Positions 15,941 through 23,998 are shown, counted from the stretch's first letter. The stretch: DNA of 35,406 nt from an uncultured Oscillospiraceae bacterium (GCA_910585815.1 CAJUFJ010000037.1:1-35406), one strand, 5' to 3'. Notes: generated by a model not told the origin, from the letters alone. Program-made: numbers and translations.

Positions 15941-16894
15941 TTATGAAAAGATATTGGGGGAGATGGCCCAAAGGGGGCCGCCGTCGCTGCGACCGTGAGA
16001 CAGCTCCTCCAGAATCAGGTCCAGGTCCCAAAGGGTCAGGCTGCGCTCCGGGCTGGCCGGGTCGGCCACCAGGATGCTGCCATCCAAAGTGGTTCCCCGC
16101 AGGATGATGAAGTGGCCGCCGTTGGTAAAGTGGCCCGGGCCCACCAGGGCCACCAGAAGCTGGCCGGTGGACAGATAGTGGAGGATGGTGTCCCGGTCGG
16201 TCTCCTCCGGGGGCAGCGGGGTGCAGGTCAGGCCGAAGTCGGCCGCCGCGCCGGGGACGATAGCCCAGTAGGAGCCCTGCTTTTTGGCCCAGTAGCCCTG
16301 GTCCACACAGTGCTGGGCCATCTGAGCCGGGTCCATCTGAGTGTCGGTGAGGGTGGACACCACCATGGCCATCACCGCCGGCCCGCAGCCGTAGCGGCCG
16401 ATGGTGTCGGAGCCGTAGGGCTCCTCCGCCCAGGCCTCGTCAGTCTGATTATAGTAGGTCAGGTCCCGGCTGCCGCCGGTGAGGTACTCCATGCCGTCCT
16501 GCTTCAGCAGGGAGGTGACCGAGAGAGAGGCCTGGGACCGGGGGGGCGGCGCGACGGTCCTGTCGTCCACCAGCTGGACCTCCTCCTGGGGCTCCTCGGG
16601 CTGGGGCGGCTCCCAGGTCAGCAGCTCATCCAGCCGCCGGAGCCCCGCCTGAACCTGGGAGACCCCCTGAGCCACCGCCTCGTCGGTGCGCCGGCGCAGG
16701 TTGTCCCAGACCTGCTCCCCCACTTCGCCCGTCCGCCGGACTACGGCCCGGACAGGGGCGGTGATGGCGGCGTAGGTTTCGGGGGCCTGATAATAGCAGA
16801 CCAGCAGCTCCACCGCCCCGATGCAGACAGCCGCCAGCAGCAGGGTGGGAAGAATATAGCGTTTCCATGTTCCAGGTCTCTCAAAATTTTTCAC
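15941..16894 (-). CDS. Membrane-anchored C39-like peptidase-fold protein
   Basis: The 317-residue product has a single membrane span at about residues 14-34, a charged linker (about 50-125), and a C39_2-type cysteine peptidase domain (about 143-310). The catalytic triad is visible: Cys170 in GRYGCGPAVMAM, His261 in GGHFIILRG, and Asp278 in ILVADPASPE. The opening YYNQTDEAW is also typical. The domain most likely faces outside the cell. No bacteriocin, lantibiotic or ABC exporter gene is nearby, so a role in peptide processing or cell-wall turnover is only a guess. The start codon is GTG with an AGGGGGC ribosome site. Confidence 0.85.
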   Translation of the reverse strand: MKNFERPGTWKRYILPTLLLAAVCIGAVELLVCYYQAPETYAAITAPVRAVVRRTGEVGEQVWDNLRRRTDEAVAQGVSQVQAGLRRLDELLTWEPPQPEEPQEEVQLVDDRTVAPPPRSQASLSVTSLLKQDGMEYLTGGSRDLTYYNQTDEAWAEEPYGSDTIGRYGCGPAVMAMVVSTLTDTQMDPAQMAQHCVDQGYWAKKQGSYWAIVPGAAADFGLTCTPLPPEETDRDTILHYLSTGQLLVALVGPGHFTNGGHFIILRGTTLDGSILVADPASPERSLTLWDLDLILEELSHGRSDGGPLWAISPNIFS

Positions 16895-16944
16895 GGCTGC
16901 CCCCTAAAAATTGAAAATAGCTCTTTTCAACAGCTTCAAAAAAG

Positions 16945-16973
16945 ATTATACTACAAGAAGCGATTTTTTTGAA
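16945..16973 (-). promoter_or_regulatory. Sigma-A type promoter of the C39-like gene
   Basis: Read on the - strand, TTCAAA is followed by 17 bases and TATAAT (16945-16950). The remaining part of the 16895-17022 gap must also contain the promoter of the divergent ABC gene; a TATACT at 16947-16952 on the + strand is a candidate -10, but its -35 is poor. Confidence 0.5.
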
Positions 16974-17022
16974 CTATAAATTTATGGCGGGCCGTCACTT
17001 TGAACAAGGAGCCGTATGAGAA

Positions 17023-17724
17023 ATGCCAGAAGTACGCATGGAGAAAGTCTCAAAAATCTATAAAACCGAGGATAAACGCAAGCAATACGCGGTGCGTGAT
17101 CTGGAATTTGCCGTACAGCAGGGGGAATTTGTCTTCCTGATTGGCAGCAGCGGGGCGGGAAAGAGCACCATGCTGAAGCTGATCGGGGGGGAGATATCCC
17201 CCGACGAGGGCGCCGTGTATGTGGACAACGCCAACATTTCCCGGTTTTTTGGCCCCTGGAAGGTGCGGCTGACCCGTACCTTTGGGGTGGTCAGCCAGCA
17301 GAGCCTGCTGATCCGCAAGCGCACCATTATGGAAAACCTGATGGTGGCCGCCCGGGCCGGCGGGATGCAGCGCAAGAGCCGGGCGGCAGCGGAGAAGGCC
17401 CTGGGGCTGGTGGGCCTGCCCAGGGTGGGGGACTGCTTCCCCGCCCAGCTGTCCATCGGAGAGGCGCGGCGGGTGGAGTTGGCCCGGGCGCTCATCAGCA
17501 GCCCCCCCGTGCTGCTGCTGGATGAGCTCACCGCCAACCTGGATGACGATACCATCTGGGACATCATGCACCTGCTCAACGAACTGAACAGCCGGGGCAC
17601 CACCATCATCATGGCCACCCACGCCAGTCAGTATGTGAACATCATGCGCCGCAGGGTGGTAACGCTGGTGGACGGCAAGCTGGCCGGCGATGTGCAGCAC
17701 GGAAAGTATGGTGATATCGTTTAG
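17023..17724 (+). CDS. FtsE-like ABC transporter ATPase (orphan)
   Basis: This 233-residue ATP-binding subunit has Walker A GSSGAGKST (41-49), Q-loop VSQQS (90-94), signature LSIGE (143-147), Walker B VLLLDE (163-168) and the switch His200 in MATHAS. Overall length and the opening VSKIYKTE resemble FtsE. The signature is degenerate (Ile for the first Gly of LSGGE). FtsE normally acts with the membrane protein FtsX to control wall hydrolases at division, but no ftsX follows; the next gene is a chemoreceptor. A distant ftsX may exist. The ATG at 17023 lies 11 bases after AAGGAG; a nearer ATG at 17016 is out of frame and gives only 15 residues. Confidence 0.85.
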   Translation: MPEVRMEKVSKIYKTEDKRKQYAVRDLEFAVQQGEFVFLIGSSGAGKSTMLKLIGGEISPDEGAVYVDNANISRFFGPWKVRLTRTFGVVSQQSLLIRKRTIMENLMVAARAGGMQRKSRAAAEKALGLVGLPRVGDCFPAQLSIGEARRVELARALISSPPVLLLDELTANLDDDTIWDIMHLLNELNSRGTTIIMATHASQYVNIMRRRVVTLVDGKLAGDVQHGKYGDIV

Positions 17725-17749
17725 GGGAGGAAAACGCAGCCTTTTTACC

Positions 17750-17787
17750 GGTTATTTCCCAAAAGATGGAGAAAAAGGAAAATAACC
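17750..17787 (+). other. Imperfect inverted repeat after the ABC gene
   Basis: GGTTATTTCC and GGAAAATAACC form a 10-bp stem with one bulge and a 17-base loop. It lies between the ABC ATPase gene and the promoter of the chemoreceptor. It may be a weak terminator or an operator; neither is certain. Confidence 0.3.
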
Positions 17788-17805
17788 AAAAATCTCGACT
17801 TTTTC

Positions 17806-17834
17806 TTGCGTCCCAAGGGAAAGTGTTGTATAAT
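17806..17834 (+). promoter_or_regulatory. Sigma-A type promoter of the chemoreceptor gene
   Basis: TTGCGT, 17 bases, then a perfect TATAAT (17829-17834), 56 bases before the start codon. Unlike fliD, this motility gene has no sigma-28 element here. Confidence 0.75.
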
Positions 17835-17890
17835 AGGGTTCGAGATGCCCACGCCGCGCGTGCGCGGGAAGAAAATGGGAGGAATACAGC

Positions 17891-19717
17891 ATGAACTTCA
17901 AGAACATGTCCATCAAGAAAAGCCTGATCGTGGGCTTTGGCACAACCATCCTGGTTTCCGTTGCCATCATCATTACCTCGCTGATTATGATGAATTCCCA
18001 GAAAAAAGCCTACAGCGACATCCTGGAGCACTATGTAGAGACCAACACGCTGGTGGCCGACTGCCGGATTGACTACAATATCGCCGCCCGCGGCCTGCGG
18101 GATGTGGCCCTGTCCGGCAATGTGGACGGCCTCACCACCGTCAACTCCAAGCTGACCGAGCTTGAGAGCGTGATGGCACAGATGCAGGACACCTATCCCA
18201 AGGACCTGAGCAGCCGCAGCCAGCTTGATGCGTTTGTCAATACGCTGAATACCTGGAAGGAAGAGGCCAAGACCATTGCCGAGGTTGTCAAGACCGACCG
18301 GAACCGCGCGGCCACGATGATTGTCGATGAGTGTACCCCCGCCCTGAACGCCGCCGCCGATGCTGGCACGGCTTTGGCGGAGTTCCTGAAAGGGGAACAG
18401 GACAAGATTATCGCGCAGCAGAACCTGACCTCTAACATCGGCCTGGGCGTTATCATCGGTGTGATGGTGATTGCCACCTTTGTCGTACTTATGATGGCCA
18501 CCAAAATTATCCGGAGCATCACCGAGCCCAGCACCCAGGTGCGGGGCGCTCTGGTGGGCTTCAGTCAGGGCAATCTGGCCGTGCCGGTCACATTTACCGG
18601 GAAAAATGAGCTGGGTGAGATGTGCGACGCCCTGCGGACCAGCCAGAAGGTGCTGAACAGTGTCATCAAAGACATTTCCGATACCACCGGCCAGATGGCC
18701 AAGGGCAACTTCGATGTGGAGCTCACCGCCACCTTCCCCGGCGACCTGGCTCCCATCCAGCAGAGTGTCAACCAGTTTGTGCTGCGCATGAGCGAGACCA
18801 TCGCCAACATTTCCCAGTCCGCCGACCAGGTTACGGCCGGCGCCGAGCAGGTGTCCAACAGCGCCCAGGCCCTGGCTCAGGGCGCTACCCAGCAGGCCTC
18901 CTCTGTGGAGGAGCTGTCCGCCACCATCACCGACATCTCCGAGAACGCCAAGCAGACTTCCGCCGTTGCGGAGCAGGCCGGTGAGCACGTCAATGAGGCC
19001 GGCGGCCAGCTGAACATGAGTATGGAGCACGTCAAGCAGCTGAATACCGCTATGGAGAACATCTCCAATTCCTCGCAGGAGATCGGCAAGATTATCGCTA
19101 CCATTGAGAATATCGCCTTCCAGACCAACATTCTGGCCCTGAACGCCGCCGTGGAGGCCGCCCGCGCCGGTTCCGCCGGTAAGGGCTTCGCCGTGGTGGC
19201 CGACGAGGTGCGCAACCTGGCAACCAAGTCCGACGAGGCCGCCAAGGCCACCAAGGACCTGATTGACAGCTCCATCTCCGCCGTCACCGAGGGCACCGAG
19301 GCGGTGAGCAAGGTCACTGACGCGCTGTCCCGCACCACCGAGAGCGCCGGCCAGGTGACCACCATGATGGACACCGTGGTCAGCGCCGTGGAGAGCCAGA
19401 CTCAGGCTATCATGCAGGTCACTGAGGGCATCGACCAGATTTCCGCCGTGGTCCAGACCAACTCCGCTACCAGCGAGGAGTGCGCAGCCGCCAGCGAGGA
19501 GCTGTCCTCCCAGGCGAACATCATGCACCAGCTGATGGCCGAGTTCAAGGTGAGCTCCAAGATCAGCGGAGGCTTTGGCTCCTCCAGCTTCGGCACATCC
19601 AGCTACAGCGCCCCCTCCCCCAGCTATTCCAGCAGCAGCTCCAGCTGGGACGACAGCGAGGACGAGGGCGGCTACTCCGGCGTCGACTCCAGCCCCTTCT
19701 CCAGCATTAAGTATTAA
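17891..19717 (+). CDS. Methyl-accepting chemotaxis protein
   Basis: The 608-residue receptor has a first membrane span at residues 12-34, an extracellular helical sensor of the four-helix-bundle type (about 35-180), a second span at 183-203, a HAMP region (about 204-260) with a further HAMP-like stretch (262-315), and a signalling domain. The hairpin tip is intact at about 406-444, starting ENIAFQTNILALNAA and ending FAVVADEVRNLA. The last 50 residues are rich in Ser with an acidic patch (SSSSSWDDSEDEGG) and carry no CheR-docking pentapeptide. The ligand cannot be told. CheD and CheV in this window are likely partners. It has its own promoter. Confidence 0.96.
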   Translation: MNFKNMSIKKSLIVGFGTTILVSVAIIITSLIMMNSQKKAYSDILEHYVETNTLVADCRIDYNIAARGLRDVALSGNVDGLTTVNSKLTELESVMAQMQDTYPKDLSSRSQLDAFVNTLNTWKEEAKTIAEVVKTDRNRAATMIVDECTPALNAAADAGTALAEFLKGEQDKIIAQQNLTSNIGLGVIIGVMVIATFVVLMMATKIIRSITEPSTQVRGALVGFSQGNLAVPVTFTGKNELGEMCDALRTSQKVLNSVIKDISDTTGQMAKGNFDVELTATFPGDLAPIQQSVNQFVLRMSETIANISQSADQVTAGAEQVSNSAQALAQGATQQASSVEELSATITDISENAKQTSAVAEQAGEHVNEAGGQLNMSMEHVKQLNTAMENISNSSQEIGKIIATIENIAFQTNILALNAAVEAARAGSAGKGFAVVADEVRNLATKSDEAAKATKDLIDSSISAVTEGTEAVSKVTDALSRTTESAGQVTTMMDTVVSAVESQTQAIMQVTEGIDQISAVVQTNSATSEECAAASEELSSQANIMHQLMAEFKVSSKISGGFGSSSFGTSSYSAPSPSYSSSSSSWDDSEDEGGYSGVDSSPFSSIKY

Positions 19718-19744
19718 ACAGACGCCGCAGCGCGTTTTTAAGGG

Positions 19745-19774
19745 ATATGGCGCCCCGGCAACGGGGCGCCATAT
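19745..19774 (+). terminator. Hairpin after the chemoreceptor gene
   Basis: ATATGGCGCCCCG-GCAA-CGGGGCGCCATAT is a perfect 13-bp stem with a GNRA tetraloop. The following TCATAATTC is not a good T tract, so it may be a leaky terminator or an mRNA-end stabiliser. Confidence 0.65.
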
Positions 19775-19809
19775 TCATAATTCAGACAACCAACGGGAGG
19801 TGCAGCCGG

Positions 19810-21876
19810 ATGGTGAAAAAAAAGCCCCAGGACAGCGGCCTGATTTTTGCGCTGGATATCGGCACCCGCAGTATCATCGGTGTGGCGGGCCAGGTGACTG
19901 ACGAGCGGTTTCAGGTGCTGGCCATCGAGAAGGAGGAGCATGGCAAGCGGGCCATGCTGGATGGCCAGATCGAGGATATCGCTCAGGTAGCCAAGGTGGC
20001 CCGCCGGGTGACGGACCGGATGGAGGAGAAGCTGGACTGCGCCCTGGAACGGGTGTGTGTGGCCGCAGCCGGCCGCGCCCTGCGCACCGAGCAAGGCAGC
20101 TATGCCATGGAATTTCCCGAAACCGTGCGGATCACCAACGACATCATCAGCCGCCTGGAGAGCGGCGCGGTGGCGGCGGCGGAGTCTGCGCTGGGCCAGG
20201 GACAGGAAGGGGAGCGGCGGTTCTATCTGGTGGGCTACACCGTAGCCGGCTACCATCTGGACCACTACCCCATGTCCACTCTGCGCAACCACAATGGTCA
20301 GCTGCTGGAGGCCACGGTGGTGGCCACCTTCCTCCCCCGGGAGGTGGTGGAGAGCCTTTACGCCGTGATGGAGGCCTCCGGCCTGGAGGTGGCCAGCCTG
20401 ACGCTGGAGCCTATCGCCGCTCTTAACGCGGCCATCCCCGCCGATCTGCGGCTGCTCAACCTGGTGCTGGCCGATATCGGGGCGGGCACCACAGACATTG
20501 CGGTGTGCCGGGACGGCACCGTGGTGGGCTACACCATGGCTACCATTGCCGGCGACGAGATCACTGAGGAACTGATGCGCCGTTACCTGGTGCCCTTCTC
20601 CACCGCGGAGCGGATGAAGACCCAGATGGACGAGGATACCCTCACCTACCGGGACGTGCTGGGCCTGGAGCAGAAGATCTCCGGCGCTCAGGTGCGGGAG
20701 ACCGTTCAGCAGCCGGCCCACGCCCTGGCCGGGGAGATTGCCCAGCGGGTGGTCGCCCTGAACGGCGGCACCCCCTCTGCCCTGTTTCTGGCGGGGGGCG
20801 GCAGCAAGCTGGACGGCATCCGGGAGATGGTGGCCGAAGCCCTGGATATGGACGAGGGCCGGGTGGCCCTGGCGGGTAACAACTATGACATCACCGCTTT
20901 CTCCGACAGCTACGAGCTGAACGACCCGGAGCTGGCCACCCCCCTGGGCATCGCGGTGTCGGCGGGGCTGGGCCTTATCAGCGACAGCTACCGGATCATG
21001 CTCAACGGCAAGCCCGCCAAGCTTTTCCGCAGCGGGGCGCTTACGGTGCTGGAGCTGCTGATGATGAACGGTTACAGCTCCATCGACCTGCTGGGACGGA
21101 CGGGCAAAAATCTGAGTATAATGGTAGACGGCCAGCGTATGCTGTTCCGTGGGGAGCCGGCGGTGCCCTGCGTGCTGCGGCTGAACGGGGCGGAGGCCGC
21201 CCCCTCCACGGTGGTCTACGCCGGGGACAGCATTGAGTTTGTCCCCGCCGTGTCCGGAGCCCCCGCCCAGCGGACCCTGAAGGATCTGCTGGGGGCGGAC
21301 TTCACCGGCGGCGTCACCGTCAACGGCCGCCTGGTGGACTTGGATACCCGGCTGAGCACCGGGGATCAGGTGGCCACCTCAACCCGGTCTGTCCGCTCGC
21401 CTGTGCGGCCGGCCCCCCCGCCCCCCAGGGCGGAGCCGGTGGGGGAGACCTTCCCCGTGGAGCGGCCCCGGGAGGAGTCCCCCCGGACGGCCCCCCCAAG
21501 GCCGGAGCAGCCCAGGACGGTGCCCCCAAAAGTCGAGGCGCCCAAGGCGGAGCCGGCGCCCCCGGAGCTGCCGGCAGAGCGCCCCGCCGCGCCTCCCGCC
21601 CCCAAGCCCGGCCCCTGGGAGAAGTCCCCGGAGCCAGTCCCCACTGCGGGACAGCGTTCTCTGAGTACGGCGCTCCAGGTGATGCTCAACGGCAAGGCTC
21701 TGCTCCTGCCGGGCAAGCCGGAGGGAGCGCCCTACTATGTGATGGACCTGCTGGAGCACTCGGGCATCGACTTCGAGCACCTGGACCGGGGTGTGGAGCT
21801 GCAGGTCAACGGGACGGAGTGCGCCTTTACTCAGGAGCTGCGTCCCCGGGATGACGTGGTCATCCGGTATCTGTAA
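19810..21876 (+). CDS. FtsA-domain ATPase with long C-terminal extension
   Basis: The 688-residue product starts with an actin/HSP70-fold domain of the FtsA/PilM type: phosphate-1 motif FALDIGTRS (14-21), phosphate-2 motif ADIGAGTTDIAV (221-232), and the adenosine motif FLAGGGSKL (326-334). After about residue 410 it carries an extension: a small beta domain with SIMVDGQRML and VTVNGRLVDLDTRLSTGDQV, a Pro-rich linker (about 530-620), and a C-terminal beta domain with LQVMLNGKALLLPG and LQVNGTECAFTQEL. FtsA is usually 400-430 residues, so this is a paralogue or specialised relative, and ftsZ is not adjacent. I chose ATG 19810, 7 bases after GGGAGGTG; an upstream in-frame ATG lies inside the preceding hairpin. 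It is followed 20 bases later by a membrane protein gene. Confidence 0.85.
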   Translation: MVKKKPQDSGLIFALDIGTRSIIGVAGQVTDERFQVLAIEKEEHGKRAMLDGQIEDIAQVAKVARRVTDRMEEKLDCALERVCVAAAGRALRTEQGSYAMEFPETVRITNDIISRLESGAVAAAESALGQGQEGERRFYLVGYTVAGYHLDHYPMSTLRNHNGQLLEATVVATFLPREVVESLYAVMEASGLEVASLTLEPIAALNAAIPADLRLLNLVLADIGAGTTDIAVCRDGTVVGYTMATIAGDEITEELMRRYLVPFSTAERMKTQMDEDTLTYRDVLGLEQKISGAQVRETVQQPAHALAGEIAQRVVALNGGTPSALFLAGGGSKLDGIREMVAEALDMDEGRVALAGNNYDITAFSDSYELNDPELATPLGIAVSAGLGLISDSYRIMLNGKPAKLFRSGALTVLELLMMNGYSSIDLLGRTGKNLSIMVDGQRMLFRGEPAVPCVLRLNGAEAAPSTVVYAGDSIEFVPAVSGAPAQRTLKDLLGADFTGGVTVNGRLVDLDTRLSTGDQVATSTRSVRSPVRPAPPPPRAEPVGETFPVERPREESPRTAPPRPEQPRTVPPKVEAPKAEPAPPELPAERPAAPPAPKPGPWEKSPEPVPTAGQRSLSTALQVMLNGKALLLPGKPEGAPYYVMDLLEHSGIDFEHLDRGVELQVNGTECAFTQELRPRDDVVIRYL

Positions 21877-21896
21877 ACATAATGGAGTGATGAGCT

Positions 21897-22799
21897 GTGA
21901 AAAAGGAAAAGAAGCCCAAGAAGGAAAAAACCGGGGGGAAGGGCGGCAAGAAGAAGCTGCTCCTGATTCCCATTGTGCTGCTGCTGGTGGCCGCAATCGG
22001 CGCGGCGGTGGTGCTTTTTGTGCTCCCCCGCTTCTTCAACATCAATCTGCTGGGCGGCGGCAGCGGCGACAGCAGCAGCCTGGAGGAGCCCCTGCCCAAG
22101 AAGGGCCTGGAGGCCTACACCCTGGGCGAGGACACCACCATCTCCCTGGACACCCTCCTGGAGGAGGGCGAGGGGAAGCTGATCGCCCTTCGGAGCCCCG
22201 AGAAGCCCAAGGGGGACGAATCCAGCAATGTGGACACAAGATATACCTACATCTATGAGCTGACCAATCCTGCCGAGGCGATGAACCGCTATCTGGACGC
22301 CGTTCTGGGCGGGGAACAGGGCTTCTCCCTGGTGAGTGAGGACTATGTGATTCTGGACGAGCAGCGCCCGGAGCTCCAGGACGCGGAGGGCGTGCTGATT
22401 CTGGCCCGGCCGTCGGTGGTGGAGGGGCACATCTTCCAGCTGGCAATCGGCTGGTCTCAGGCCAGCGCCAACCTGGCCGTGCGGGCCTCCGCCCCCGAGG
22501 GCGCCATCACCAAGCCGGAGCCCGAGCCGGAGCCGGAGCCCACCAGCGTCAGTGAGCAAATGGAGCAGCTGCGCGGCATGACCCCCGCCGAACTGGGTCT
22601 GGCCGGGGCCTCCATGGACAACTACACCATCTTCCCTGTGGACGGCTTTGTCACGGTAAACGGGCAGGAGTGCCGCCGCTTTAACCTCTATCCCCAGGGC
22701 GACACCGGCTCCATCGCGGGGACCTATTTCCTCAGCACAGACAAACAACACGTCTATGTTCTGGACCCCAACACCAACACGGTGAGCACCATCCGGTGA
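21897..22799 (+). CDS. Membrane-anchored protein of unknown function
   Basis: I do not recognise this 300-residue protein. It has a very basic N terminus (KKEKKPKKEKTGGKGGKKK), one membrane span (about residues 21-43), and an extracytoplasmic part with a short Pro-Glu repeat linker at about 203-216 (PEPEPEPEPT). The C-terminal part is beta-rich (TIFPVDGFVTVNGQE, YFLSTDKQHVYVLDP). The start is GTG with a GGAGTGAT ribosome site. It lies 20 bases after the FtsA-like gene and probably works with it as a membrane anchor or partner, which is inference from adjacency. Confidence 0.75.
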   Translation: MKKEKKPKKEKTGGKGGKKKLLLIPIVLLLVAAIGAAVVLFVLPRFFNINLLGGGSGDSSSLEEPLPKKGLEAYTLGEDTTISLDTLLEEGEGKLIALRSPEKPKGDESSNVDTRYTYIYELTNPAEAMNRYLDAVLGGEQGFSLVSEDYVILDEQRPELQDAEGVLILARPSVVEGHIFQLAIGWSQASANLAVRASAPEGAITKPEPEPEPEPTSVSEQMEQLRGMTPAELGLAGASMDNYTIFPVDGFVTVNGQECRRFNLYPQGDTGSIAGTYFLSTDKQHVYVLDPNTNTVSTIR

Positions 22800-22802
22800 G
22801 CC

Positions 22803-22823
22803 GGGACAAAACCCCGTTGTCCC
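22803..22823 (+). other. Short hairpin downstream of the membrane protein gene
   Basis: GGGACAA-AACCCCG-TTGTCCC forms a 7-bp stem right after the stop codon. There is no T tract, so it is at best a weak terminator. It ends just before the sigma-28 promoter. Confidence 0.4.
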
Positions 22824-22826
22824 TGT

Positions 22827-22853
22827 TAAGAAACCGGCTGTTTCTGCCGATAT
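22827..22853 (+). promoter_or_regulatory. Sigma-28 (FliA/SigD) promoter of the yjfB-like gene
   Basis: TAAGAAAC, 11 bases, then GCCGATAT (22846-22853), which is the exact -10 sequence of the B. subtilis SigD consensus. It lies 46 bases before the small gene. Confidence 0.85.
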
Positions 22854-22899
22854 TCTGATTGGAGCGATACCTCATTTTATTGGAAGGGAGTGGACGTGT

Positions 22900-23070
22900 A
22901 TGGTAGAGGATATCATGGGCATGCAGATGGCCCAGCTGCAGACCAACTACAGCTACGGTCTGATGAAACGCGCCATGAATGACGCCGAGAGCCAGGCGCT
23001 GGCTCTGATCGAAGACATGGTGGCCGCCGTGCCGGCCCCCGCCCAGTATAACTTTGACGTGTGGGCGTAA
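22900..23070 (+). CDS. YjfB-like putative motility protein (56 residues)
   Basis: This small gene encodes 56 residues starting MVEDIMGMQMAQLQTNYSYG, with the family pattern of an N-terminal Gln/Met helix, then LMKRAMNDAESQALALIEDM. The K-x-AM-x-x-AE-x-QA arrangement matches YjfB (putative motility protein family), whose B. subtilis member depends on SigD. An AAGGGAGTG ribosome site precedes the ATG. A sigma-28 promoter lies directly upstream and a hairpin directly downstream, so it is a one-gene unit in the motility regulon. Its function is unknown. Confidence 0.82.
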   Translation: MVEDIMGMQMAQLQTNYSYGLMKRAMNDAESQALALIEDMVAAVPAPAQYNFDVWA

Positions 23071-23095
23071 GCATCCGATCGTTCCAAAAAACCAG

Positions 23096-23127
23096 AAGCG
23101 GCGTGAGAGGTATTTCTCACGCCGCTT
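23096..23127 (+). terminator. Hairpin after the yjfB-like gene
   Basis: AAGCGGCGTGAGA and TCTCACGCCGCTT form a perfect 13-bp stem with a 6-base loop, preceded by an A run. The following TTGCGCG is a poor T tract. Confidence 0.65.
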
Positions 23128-23152
23128 TGCGCGTTGAGAGAGGAGTGTGACA

Positions 23153-23893
23153 ATGGAAAAGCTATTTGCGGGCTGGGAGGCCCCCATGGTCCAGGCCTGT
23201 CTCCAGGGGCGCATGGGCCGTGTCCAGACCCTGGGAAAGGACAGCGCCCTGGCCTCCATCGGCGACTTCTGCTTTCTGGCGGGGGAGCCCTCGCCGGAGC
23301 TGCTGGAGCGGACCGACGCCCCCATCCTGGTCCCCGGGAGCGCCGGCTGGGAGGCGCTGATCCGGGAAGTGCTGGGGGAGTGGGCTGTCCCCTTCACCCG
23401 CTACGCCACCCGCCGTGAGCCGGAAAACTTCCGCCGGGACAGGCTGATTCACTTTACAAGGTCTCTGCCCCATGGATTTACCATACACCCCATAGGGAGG
23501 GAGATATACTTTACACTCATGGAGGAGGAGTGGGCCTGGGACCTGTGCGGCTGCTTTGCGGACGCCTCGGACTTTCTGGAGCAGGGGCTGGGGTTTGTGG
23601 TCACCCACGGCGGTCTGCTGGTGGCCGGAGCCTCCTCCTACGCCGCCTGCGACGGGGCCATCGAAATCGAGATCGACACCCGCCCGGACTTTCGCCGTCT
23701 GGGGCTGGCCACTGCCTGTGGCGGGAAGCTGATTCTGGAGTGCCTCCGGCGGGGGCTGTACCCCGGCTGGGACGCCCACGATGGGCGGTCCCTGGCCCTG
23801 GCGGAGAAGCTGGGCTACCGGCTGGACCACCCCTATACCGCCTATTGGGTGGAGGAAAAGGTGCGCTATAGGAGGGCCCCAAACATAAATTGA
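23153..23893 (+). CDS. GNAT family N-acetyltransferase
   Basis: The 246-residue protein resembles the clostridial GNAT group with an N-terminal extension (about residues 1-125) and an acetyl-CoA binding domain at the C-terminal end. The core is seen as EIEIDTRPDFRRLGLATACG (about 183-202), the acetyl-CoA loop, followed by the GWDAHDGRSLALAEKLGY block. The substrate is unknown. I chose ATG 23153, 7 bases after AGGAG; a GTG 6 bases upstream is too close to that ribosome site. It stands alone between the motility peptide and the copper operon, and ends about 22 bases before the copA promoter. Confidence 0.85.
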   Translation: MEKLFAGWEAPMVQACLQGRMGRVQTLGKDSALASIGDFCFLAGEPSPELLERTDAPILVPGSAGWEALIREVLGEWAVPFTRYATRREPENFRRDRLIHFTRSLPHGFTIHPIGREIYFTLMEEEWAWDLCGCFADASDFLEQGLGFVVTHGGLLVAGASSYAACDGAIEIEIDTRPDFRRLGLATACGGKLILECLRRGLYPGWDAHDGRSLALAEKLGYRLDHPYTAYWVEEKVRYRRAPNIN

Positions 23894-23915
23894 GGCGAAA
23901 AAGCCAAACTGCCAC

Positions 23916-23944
23916 TTGACAGGAGGAAAAAACAGAGGTACAAT
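23916..23944 (+). promoter_or_regulatory. Sigma-A promoter of the copper operon
   Basis: TTGACA (23916-23921), 17 bases, TACAAT (23939-23944). This is close to consensus; the CsoR box follows immediately. Confidence 0.85.
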
Positions 23945-23948
23945 TTAG

Positions 23949-23968
23949 ATACCCCCCGGGGGTGGGGT
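23949..23968 (+). promoter_or_regulatory. CsoR operator (copper box)
   Basis: ATACCCCCCGGGGGTGGGGT contains the near-perfect palindrome ACCCCC-C-GGGGGT (23951-23963), the usual form of CsoR boxes. It starts 5 bases after the -10 element, over the likely transcription start, so bound CsoR should block copA. The csoR gene is the last gene of the same operon. Confidence 0.85.
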
Positions 23969-23998
23969 GTTAAAACTCCCGGAAAGTCAGGTGAAAAA

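Noticed and set aside
12318..16031. Long - strand open frames across fliD, fliS and the FliT-like gene
   Set aside because: They are antisense shadows of well-supported genes, with low-complexity Gly/Val/Leu composition and no recognisable domain.
17642..19528. 628-residue - strand open frame across the chemoreceptor
   Set aside because: It is the antisense of a chemoreceptor whose membrane spans and hairpin tip are intact, so it is a shadow.
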